DNA from: Gemmatimonadaceae bacterium
Lineage (GTDB): Bacteria > Gemmatimonadota > Gemmatimonadetes > Gemmatimonadales > Gemmatimonadaceae
NCBI GenBank assembly: GCA_019689955.1
Contig: JADGGM010000218.1
Coordinates: 1-5,922 of the forward strand
Direction: 5' to 3'
Length of the DNA stretch: 5,922 bases
Shown: in pieces, positions 1-4,497 of the stretch
How positions within the stretch are numbered: the first letter of the stretch is position 1
Layout: each line of letters starts with the position of its first letter
Translations under genes and position numbers: made by a program
Notes under the pieces: generated by a model
What the model saw: the letters and a program-made list of their open reading frames with translations, nothing else
What the model was told of the DNA's origin: nothing
Database searches by the model: none

Positions 1-28
1 GGCGAGGGATGGATGACCATCCCTCGCC
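1..28 (-). terminator. Hairpin terminator candidate after aceA
   Basis: A perfect inverted repeat has arms at 1-12 and 17-28 (GGCGAGGGATGG and its exact complement) around a 4-base loop. Read on the minus strand, it begins 7 bases after the aceA stop codon, the place expected for an intrinsic terminator of the aceBA transcript. The window ends at the base of the stem, so a following T-tract cannot be seen and the stem may be longer. The symmetry means it could also end a convergent transcript from outside the window. The structure is certain; the terminator role is inferred from position. Confidence 0.72.
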
Positions 29-35
29 GGCCCCG

Positions 36-1328
36 CTACACCGTCTGGAACTGCTCCTCTTCCGTCGACCCGTTCAGCGCCGCGGTGGACGCCTGGCCGC
101 TCGTCACCGCGAGCAGCACGCGGTCGAAGTAGCCGGCGCCGGCCTCGCGCTGGTGCTTCGTGGCCGTGTACCCCGCCGCCTCGAGCGCGAACTCCTGCTC
201 CTGCACCTCGACATACGCCGGCATCCCCTGCGCGCGGTACCGGTGCGCCAGGTCGAACGTGTGGTAGTTGATCAGGTGCCACCCGGCGAGTGTGATGAAC
301 TGGAACTTGTACCCCATCGCCGCCAGCTCGCGCTGGAAGGTGGCGATCGAGTGCGCGTCGAGGTTGCGTTTCCAGTTGAACGACGGCGAGCAGTTGTACG
401 CGAGCATCTTGTCCGGGTACTGCTCGTGCACCGCCTCCGCGAACGCCCGCGCCTGCGCGAGGTCCGGGGTGCCCGTCTCGCACCACACGAGGTCCGCGTA
501 CGGCGCGTACGCGAGCGCGCGCGCCGTCGCCGCATCCATCCCGCTGCGGACGACGAAGTACCCCTCCGCGGTCCGCTCCCCGGTCGTGAACGCCCGGTCC
601 CGCTCGTCGATGTCGCTCGTGAGGAGCGTCGCTGCGAGGGCGTCGGTGCGCGCGATGATGAGCGACGGGATGTCGAGCACGTCGGCCGCGAGGCGCGCGG
701 CGTTCAACGTGCGGATGAACTGCGCCGTCGGCACGAGCACCTTGCCGCCCATGTGCCCGCACTTCTTCTCCGCCGCGAGCTGGTCCTCGAAGTGCACCCC
801 CGCCGCGCCGGCCTCGATCATCGCCTTCATCAGCTCGAACGCGTGGATGGGGCCGCCGAACCCGGCCTCGGCGTCGGCCACGATCGGCGCGAGCCACTGC
901 CGCCCGTCTTCTCCCTCGCTCCACTCGATCTGGTCCGCGCGAAGCAACGCGTTGTTCAACCGCCGCACGAGCGCCGGGACGCTGTTCGCCGGATAGATGC
1001 TCTGGTCCGGGTACGTCTGCGACGCGAGGTTCGCGTCCGCGGCGACCTGCCACCCGCTCAGATAGATGGCCTCGAGCCCGGCCCTGACCATCTGCACCGC
1101 CTGCGCGCCGGTGAGGGCGCCGAAGGTGGGCACGTACTCGCGCTCGTGCAGCAGGCGCCAGAGCCGCTCGGCGCCGAGCCGGGCCAGCGTGTGCTCCACC
1201 CGCACCGACCCACGGAGACGGATCACGTCCTCGGCCGCGTACGTGCGCGCCACGCCGCGCCACCGCGGCTCCGTGCGCCACCGCCGCTCCAGCTCGGCCG
1301 CCTGAGTGGTGAGATCGATCGCGGTCAT
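36..1328 (-). CDS. aceA: Isocitrate lyase
   Basis: Cleaves isocitrate to succinate and glyoxylate, the first step of the glyoxylate bypass, in the cytoplasm as a Mg-dependent tetramer. The 430-aa product matches the usual bacterial length of about 430. The catalytic signature KKCGHMGGK lies at 188-196, with the active-site Cys at 190. Other family landmarks are SGWQVAAD (91-98), the metal-binding ADAEAGFGG (151-159), IIARTDA (224-230), NCSPSFNW (312-319), TKHQREAG (390-397) and the C-terminal STEEEQF (421-427). All known key residues appear present, so an active enzyme is expected. The open frame continues upstream to 1652, but that part overlaps aceB and has no resemblance to the family. The ATG at 1328 begins the normal N-terminus and has a Shine-Dalgarno AGGAG 7 bases upstream. 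It is the second gene of aceBA, overlapping the aceB stop by 4 bases, and a strong hairpin follows. Confidence 0.97.
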   Translation of the reverse strand: MTAIDLTTQAAELERRWRTEPRWRGVARTYAAEDVIRLRGSVRVEHTLARLGAERLWRLLHEREYVPTFGALTGAQAVQMVRAGLEAIYLSGWQVAADANLASQTYPDQSIYPANSVPALVRRLNNALLRADQIEWSEGEDGRQWLAPIVADAEAGFGGPIHAFELMKAMIEAGAAGVHFEDQLAAEKKCGHMGGKVLVPTAQFIRTLNAARLAADVLDIPSLIIARTDALAATLLTSDIDERDRAFTTGERTAEGYFVVRSGMDAATARALAYAPYADLVWCETGTPDLAQARAFAEAVHEQYPDKMLAYNCSPSFNWKRNLDAHSIATFQRELAAMGYKFQFITLAGWHLINYHTFDLAHRYRAQGMPAYVEVQEQEFALEAAGYTATKHQREAGAGYFDRVLLAVTSGQASTAALNGSTEEEQFQTV

Positions 1329-1340
1329 GGGGATGCTCCT
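1325..1340 (-). promoter_or_regulatory. aceB/aceA ATGA overlap with internal Shine-Dalgarno
   Basis: On the minus strand the aceA ATG (1328-1326) overlaps the aceB TGA (1327-1325) as ATGA. An AGGAG at 1340-1336, inside the last codons of aceB, sits 7 bases before the aceA start. This arrangement fixes the aceA start and is typical of translational coupling, which would keep the two bypass enzymes in step. The overlap is read directly; coupling is inferred. Confidence 0.85.
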
Positions 1341-2944
1341 CGGTGAGGGTCCGCACCATCCAGCAGCGCATAGCCCGGGATGGTCAAGAAATCGGTGAAG
1401 GTCTCGCTGAGCACGAGCGTATCGAGCAGCCCCGCCGCGTCGGCGTACCGGCTCTCTCCCTTCCGCTCGCGCACGAGCGCGGCCAGCTCCGCGTCGCGCA
1501 CCTCGCGGTAGAGCGACGCGGTGACGGTCCCGCCCCCGTCGAGCGGGACCTGATGGCGAATCCATTGCCAGAGCTGTGCGCGCGCGATCTCCGCCGTGGC
1601 GGTGTCCTCCATGAGGTTGTAGATCCCCACGGCCCCGGAGCCGCGCAGCCACGACTCGAGGTACTGGAGCGCCACGCTCACGTTGTTGCGCACGCCGTCA
1701 CGCGTCACCCGCCCGCCGGGGACGCGCACGTCGAGGAGGTCGGCGGCGCTCACGCGGACGTCCGGGCGCTGCCGGCCGAGCTGGTTCGGCGCGTCGCCGA
1801 GCACGCGGTCGAACACCTTTTTCGCCACGGGCACGAGATCCGGGTGCGCCACCCACGTCCCGTCGAACCCATCCCCCGACTCGCGCTGTTTGTCCTCGCG
1901 CACCTTCGCGAGCGCCACCTCGTTCACCGCCGGGTCGCGCCGGCTCGGGATGAACGCCGCCATCCCCCCCATCGCGTGCGCCCCGCGGCGGTGGCACGTC
2001 TTCACCAGCAGCTCCGTGTACGCGCGCATGAACGGCACCGTCATCGTCACCTGCGCGCGGTCGGGGAGCACCATGTCCGGCGTGTTCCGGAACTTCTTGA
2101 TGAGGCTGAAGATGTAATCCCACCGCCCCGCATTGAGCCCCGCCGAGTGCTCGCGCAGCTCATACAGGATCTCGTCCATCTCGAATGCCGCGACGATCGT
2201 CTCGATGAGCACCGTCGCGCGGATGGTCCCGCGCGGGATCCCGAGCGCGTCCTGCGCCGCGATGAAGACATCGTTCCACAGGCGCGCCTCGAGGTGGCTC
2301 TCCATCTTCGGCAGGTAGAAGTACGGCCCCGCGCCGCGCTCGAGCTGCGCGCGCGCGTTGTGGAAGAAGAAGAGGCCGAAATCGAACAAGCTCGCGGAGA
2401 CCGGCTCGCCGTTCACGAGCACGTGCTTCTCCAGCAGGTGCCACCCGCGCGGGCGGACGAGGAGCGTGGCGGTGCGTTCGCCCAGGCGGTAGACGCGGCC
2501 ATCCGGGCTCTCGAAGGAGAGCGTTCCGCGCACCGCATCGAACAGGTTCTCCTGCCCCTGGATCACGTTCTCCCACGTCGGGGAGAGCGAGTCCTCGAAG
2601 TCGGCCATGAACGCGGAAGCGCCGGAGTTGAGCGCGTTGATCATCATCTTCCGGTCCACCGGACCGGTGATCTCCACCCGGCGGTCCGCGAGCGCCGGCG
2701 GCGGCGGGGCGACCTGCCACTCGGCGGCGCGCACGGAAGCCGTCTCGGCCAGAAAGTCCGGTCGCTCTCCCGCGTCGAACGCCGCTTGCCGCTTGCGCCG
2801 GGCCTCCAGCAGCAGCTCACGCGTCGGGTTGAACTGGCGTTGCAGCCGCGCAACGAATTCCATCGCCTCCCGGGTGAGGATGCGCGACCCCATCGACCCA
2901 CCCGCGTTCGTCAGCTCGATCCGCTCGGAGATGCTGAGTCCCAT
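1325..2944 (-). CDS. aceB: Malate synthase A
   Basis: Condenses glyoxylate with acetyl-CoA to malate, the second step of the glyoxylate bypass; a soluble Mg-dependent enzyme. The 539-aa product is close to the 533 aa of E. coli AceB and shows isoform A features throughout. These are [13 protein letters not shown] (64-76), [13 protein letters not shown] (88-100), [13 protein letters not shown] (112-124), [10 protein letters not shown] with the substrate-binding Arg (161-170), and LIET with the metal-binding Glu (246-249). The malate synthase signature [16 protein letters not shown] is at 264-279, followed by GGMAAFIPS (326-334) and [10 protein letters not shown] (444-453), whose Asp447 aligns with the catalytic base. 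The end, [13 protein letters not shown], is also typical. The frame is open to 3031, but ATG 2944 has a purine-rich AGGTGGAGG directly upstream and gives the normal length. ATG 2893 (residue 18) is a less likely alternative. First gene of aceBA. Confidence 0.97.
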   Translation of the reverse strand: MGLSISERIELTNAGGSMGSRILTREAMEFVARLQRQFNPTRELLLEARRKRQAAFDAGERPDFLAETASVRAAEWQVAPPPPALADRRVEITGPVDRKMMINALNSGASAFMADFEDSLSPTWENVIQGQENLFDAVRGTLSFESPDGRVYRLGERTATLLVRPRGWHLLEKHVLVNGEPVSASLFDFGLFFFHNARAQLERGAGPYFYLPKMESHLEARLWNDVFIAAQDALGIPRGTIRATVLIETIVAAFEMDEILYELREHSAGLNAGRWDYIFSLIKKFRNTPDMVLPDRAQVTMTVPFMRAYTELLVKTCHRRGAHAMGGMAAFIPSRRDPAVNEVALAKVREDKQRESGDGFDGTWVAHPDLVPVAKKVFDRVLGDAPNQLGRQRPDVRVSAADLLDVRVPGGRVTRDGVRNNVSVALQYLESWLRGSGAVGIYNLMEDTATAEIARAQLWQWIRHQVPLDGGGTVTASLYREVRDAELAALVRERKGESRYADAAGLLDTLVLSETFTDFLTIPGYALLDGADPHRGASP

Positions 2945-2945
2945 G

Positions 2946-2954
2946 CCTCCACCT
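2946..2954 (-). promoter_or_regulatory. aceB ribosome binding site
   Basis: The minus strand reads AGGTGGAGG then C then ATG. The GGAGG is only one base from the start codon, unusually close. The AGGTG half lies 5 bases away and also matches the anti-Shine-Dalgarno sequence, so it is the likelier pairing site. The site supports ATG 2944 rather than the upstream in-frame ATG at 3031. If the near GGAGG is the one used, translation could instead begin at Met18 (2893), which has a weaker GGGTGGG in front. Confidence 0.6.
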
Positions 2955-3010
2955 GTGTAGGAAACGGGAAAGCAAGATGCGCCATAGCGATGCGGCACCT
3001 CGCCCGGGCG

Positions 3011-3022
3011 CCGGCGCGCCGG
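3011..3022. repeat. 12-bp perfect palindrome in the aceB leader
   Basis: CCGGCGCGCCGG is self-complementary across all 12 bases. It lies just downstream (minus strand) of the TATAAT at 3035-3030, at about the expected transcription start. This is a position where a repressor could block initiation or a short hairpin could form in the leader. The palindrome is read directly. A role in aceBA control (for example by an IclR- or other-family regulator) is conjecture, and GC palindromes are frequent by chance in DNA this GC-rich. Confidence 0.4.
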
Positions 3023-3029
3023 ACGTTTC

Positions 3030-3035
3030 ATTATA
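3030..3035 (-). promoter_or_regulatory. aceBA promoter, -10 box
   Basis: The minus strand reads TATAAT, a perfect sigma-70 -10 hexamer and one of very few AT-rich words in this region. It points toward aceB, with a predicted start near 3023 and a leader of about 79 bases. At 16-19 bp upstream there is no -35-like hexamer. The spacer is a G-run (GAGGGGAGGGGGGG on the minus strand) and the candidate -35 positions read GACCGG or similar. A missing -35 suggests activator dependence or an alternative recognition mode, which would fit a carbon-source-controlled operon. Confidence 0.6.
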
Positions 3036-3305
3036 GCCCCCCCTCCCCTCGACCGGTCCTGGCCGGACGGCTAGGTGACGCTGGACGGGGGGAGGTGCAA
3101 GACATGTGCTCGCTGACGGATCGGGGACGGGGGATGTTTCGCGGCCCCTTTTGCCGCGTCTCGGGTAGAAGAGCGGTCACAGCACACGCGGCTCGCATGG
3201 TCAGCGCATCGTCAGAGCGAGGGCGGCGCCGAACGGGGATGGCGGCACCGGGCGATCGTGGCGCGTCGGATGCAGGGGTGGCGTGTCCACCTCGAACGGG
3301 GACAC

Positions 3306-3317
3306 GGAGGAGGGGGA
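3306..3317 (+). promoter_or_regulatory. Shine-Dalgarno of the 93-aa gene
   Basis: GGAGGAGGGGGA contains AGGAGG (3308-3313), a full match to the anti-Shine-Dalgarno core, 9 bases before the ATG at 3323. This decides the start within a longer open frame and is the best argument, with codon use, that the small gene is real. Confidence 0.75.
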
Positions 3318-3322
3318 CCTAC

Positions 3323-3604
3323 ATGCGCGAGTATCGCTTCTTCGAGGAGTTCAGCGATGGCCGTCTGGAGAGCAGCTCCGGGAACGTCATCGCGGTCGAC
3401 CTGGCGGGGGACTCGTTCGTGCAGGAGGGGGGCGTCTGCTATCGCGCGCTCTGCGCGGTCCAGGACGCGGCGCGGCCGAACAGCCCCGTCCTGCAACGGT
3501 ATTTCAACGCCGAGTACCTCGGCGCGCGCTGCCGCCGCATCACCGAAGCGCGCGCGCGCAAGATTCACCCCAAGCTGTTCGAGTACCTCGACTCGCTCGC
3601 CTGA
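3323..3604 (+). CDS. Hypothetical 93-aa protein
   Basis: I do not recognise a family. The 93-aa product begins MREYRFFEEF and ends FEYLDSLA. It is soluble-looking, with no signal peptide or membrane segment. It mixes acidic and basic residues, with an aromatic N-terminus, three Cys (39, 44, 70) and a basic stretch GARCRRITEARARKIHPK at 67-84 that is probably helical. Cys39 and Cys44 are five residues apart but there is no clear metal-binding set. Support for coding comes from the full AGGAGG at 9 bases, GC-ending codons and a normal residue composition, which changes sharply at the ATG compared with the Arg/Gly-rich upstream translation. It is divergent from aceB and precedes kdpE by 197 bases; a hairpin follows the stop, so it is probably its own transcript. 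The basic helix might bind nucleic acid, but that is a guess. Confidence 0.75.
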   Translation: MREYRFFEEFSDGRLESSSGNVIAVDLAGDSFVQEGGVCYRALCAVQDAARPNSPVLQRYFNAEYLGARCRRITEARARKIHPKLFEYLDSLA

Positions 3605-3612
3605 GCCGAGTC

Positions 3613-3633
3613 CCGGCGCGGCGTGCGCGCCGG
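3613..3633 (+). terminator. Hairpin after the 93-aa gene
   Basis: A perfect 8-bp stem (CCGGCGCG 3613-3620, CGCGCCGG 3626-3633) closes a GCGTG loop, starting 9 bases after the TGA at 3602-3604. There is no T-tract; a C-rich tract follows instead. Position and stem strength suggest a terminator of the U-less type reported in GC-rich bacteria, or a 3' end stabiliser. GC-rich DNA makes such stems common by chance, so the role is only moderately supported. Confidence 0.45.
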
Positions 3634-3641
3634 CGCCGCCG

Positions 3642-3690
3642 CCCCGCCCCCCCCCCCCGGCCCCCCCACGGGCCCCGCCCGGCCCCCCCC
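3642..3690. repeat. C-run tract, G-quadruplex potential on minus strand
   Basis: Six C-runs follow one another: C4 (3642-3645), C12 (3647-3658), C7 (3661-3667), C4 (3673-3676), C3 (3678-3680) and C8 (3683-3690), separated by 1-5 bases. The minus strand therefore has more than four G-tracts of three or more with short loops, which satisfies the usual G-quadruplex pattern; the plus strand could form an i-motif. It lies between the end of the 93-aa gene and the kdpE promoter region. Run lengths such as C12 are prone to sequencing error and to slippage, so the exact length may not be reliable. Confidence 0.7.
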
Positions 3691-3702
3691 AAGATTTCAT
3701 AA

Positions 3703-3718
3703 AGACTGCACAGACTGC
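3703..3718 (+). promoter_or_regulatory. Tandem AGACTGC repeat upstream of kdpE
   Basis: AGACTGC occurs at 3703-3709 and again at 3712-3718, a 9-base period, in a relatively AT-rich island right after the C-run tract. Response regulators of the OmpR/KdpE family usually bind head-to-tail direct repeats about 10-11 bases apart, so this could be an operator for KdpE autoregulation or for another regulator. The repeat is certain; the function is speculative and the 9-base spacing is slightly short. Confidence 0.35.
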
Positions 3719-3719
3719 C

Positions 3720-3733
3720 CGCTCCGGGGAGCG
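3720..3733. repeat. Short dyad CGCTCC-GG-GGAGCG
   Basis: Perfect 6-base arms (3720-3725 and 3728-3733) flank two bases. The loop is too short for a stable hairpin, so a protein-binding dyad is the more sensible reading. It lies between the AGACTGC pair and the possible -35 of kdpE. Functional role unproven. Confidence 0.3.
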
Positions 3734-3740
3734 CTGCCGC

Positions 3741-3770
3741 TTTACACTCCGGCGTCTCGACGCGTAATTG
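3741..3770 (+). promoter_or_regulatory. Possible kdpE promoter
   Basis: TTTACA (3741-3746) resembles a -35 hexamer (TTGACA), with TAATTG (3765-3770) 18 bases later as a poor -10. A start near 3777 would give a leader of about 25 bases before the kdpE ATG. The word TTTACACTCCG also resembles part of the E. coli kdpFABC KdpE site as I recall it (TTTACACCCCG), so the -35 region might instead be a KdpE half-site. Both readings are weak. Confidence 0.28.
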
Positions 3771-3801
3771 AGTACGGACGACGCACCCGCTCCCCTGACT
3801 C

Positions 3802-4497
3802 ATGCGCGACGACACCGTCCTAGTCATCGACGACGAGCCGCAGATCCGGCGCGTCGTGAAGAGCGCGCTGCAGGCCGAAGTCGCCCGCGTGCTCGAAGCC
3901 GGCACCGGCGACGAAGGGATCACGATCGCGCTGGCCGAGCGGCCGGCGCTGATCGTGCTCGACCTGGGGCTCCCCGACCTCGAGGGAGTCGACGTGTGCC
4001 GGCGGATCCGCGAGCGGTCGAGCGCGCCGATCGTGGTGCTCTCGGCCCGGCACTCGGACCAGGAAAAGGCGCTCCTCCTCGACACCGGCGCCGACGATTA
4101 CATCACCAAGCCGTTCAGCACGCTCGAGTTCACCGCGCGTATCCGCGCCAACCTGCGCCGCGCGCAGGTGGCGCAGGCGGCCGCGTACCTGCAGCCCATG
4201 ACCATCGGCGACCTCACGGTCGACCTCACCGCGCGCTCCCTCCGCCGCAACGAGACGTCGATCCACCTCACGCCGATCGAGTGGGAGCTGCTCCGCACCT
4301 TCATCACGCAGGCCGGACGCACGCTCACGCACCAGCAGTTGTTCAACGCGGTCTGGGGGCGGGCGTTCGGGGACCCGCAACAGTACCTGCGCGTGCACGT
4401 CGCCAATCTCCGCCGCAAGATCGAGCGTGACGCCGTGCGCCCGCAGCTCATCGTGACCGAGCCGGGGGTCGGCTACCGGTTCGAGATGCCGCGCTGA
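3802..4497 (+). CDS. kdpE: KdpE-like OmpR-family response regulator
   Basis: A 231-aa transcription factor, matching KdpE length. The receiver domain (about 4-118) has the acidic pair Asp10/Asp11, phospho-acceptor Asp54 in IVLDLGLPD, Ser81 in VVLSAR, and Lys103 in ADDYITKPF. The winged-helix DNA-binding domain (about 133-229) includes VDLTARSLRRNETSIHLTPIEWELL, LTHQQLFNAVWG, YLRVHVANLRRKIE and a closing TEPGVGYRF, all very like E. coli KdpE. It is expected to be phosphorylated by the kinase encoded next and, in the classical system, to activate the high-affinity potassium transporter genes kdpFABC; those genes are not in the window. ATG 3802 is the only possible start nearby, since an in-frame TGA lies at 3796-3798. 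No Shine-Dalgarno is visible. The stop is followed at once by the kinase ATG. The response regulator precedes the kinase, the reverse of E. coli kdpDE. Confidence 0.9.
   Translation: MRDDTVLVIDDEPQIRRVVKSALQAEVARVLEAGTGDEGITIALAERPALIVLDLGLPDLEGVDVCRRIRERSSAPIVVLSARHSDQEKALLLDTGADDYITKPFSTLEFTARIRANLRRAQVAQAAAYLQPMTIGDLTVDLTARSLRRNETSIHLTPIEWELLRTFITQAGRTLTHQQLFNAVWGRAFGDPQQYLRVHVANLRRKIERDAVRPQLIVTEPGVGYRFEMPR

Larger units (their letters stand above)
2945..3322. other. Divergent intergenic region between aceB and the 93-aa gene
   Basis: No convincing gene is present in these 378 bases. The half near aceB holds its leader, a GC palindrome and a perfect TATAAT for leftward transcription. The half near the small gene is G-rich on the plus strand. 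It holds a weak hairpin (arms CGCGGC 3140-3145 and GCCGCG 3153-3158, 7-base loop), an 11-base-spaced GTCAG pair (3200-3204 and 3211-3215), and a 10-base direct repeat CGAACGGGGA (3230-3239 and 3293-3302). No clear plus-strand promoter was found. The open frame through it on the plus strand is judged non-coding because its residue composition is Arg/Gly/Ala-rich and unlike a folded protein. Confidence 0.6.

Noticed and set aside
9..1346. 445-aa plus-strand open frame opposite aceA
   Set aside because: It is antisense to a clear isocitrate lyase; its translation is dominated by Arg, Leu, Val and His, as expected from the complement of GC-biased codons, and it resembles no family.
1329..1652. 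108-residue N-terminal extension of isocitrate lyase
   Set aside because: It overlaps aceB in another frame, is Arg/Gly-rich, and the family N-terminus begins at 1328 with a good Shine-Dalgarno.
2945..3031. Upstream in-frame ATG for malate synthase at 3031
   Set aside because: The extra 29 residues are not family-like, and the predicted transcript start near 3023 lies downstream of that ATG; ATG 2944 has a purine-rich site.
3140..3158. Hairpin CGCGGC/GCCGCG with CCCTTTT loop as a terminator or riboswitch
   Set aside because: Only a 6-bp stem with a 7-base loop, no T-tract after it and no gene just upstream; such stems are expected by chance in this composition.
1343..3322. Long plus-strand open frame running opposite aceB and into the 93-aa gene
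   Set aside because: The part before 3323 is antisense to aceB or low-complexity Arg/Gly-rich. Only the segment from the ATG at 3323, with its Shine-Dalgarno, looks like protein.
3212..3700. 162-aa minus-strand open frame over the 93-aa gene and C-run tract
   Set aside because: Its N-terminus is poly-Gly from translating the G-runs, and it has no upstream ribosome binding site that would favour it over the plus-strand gene.
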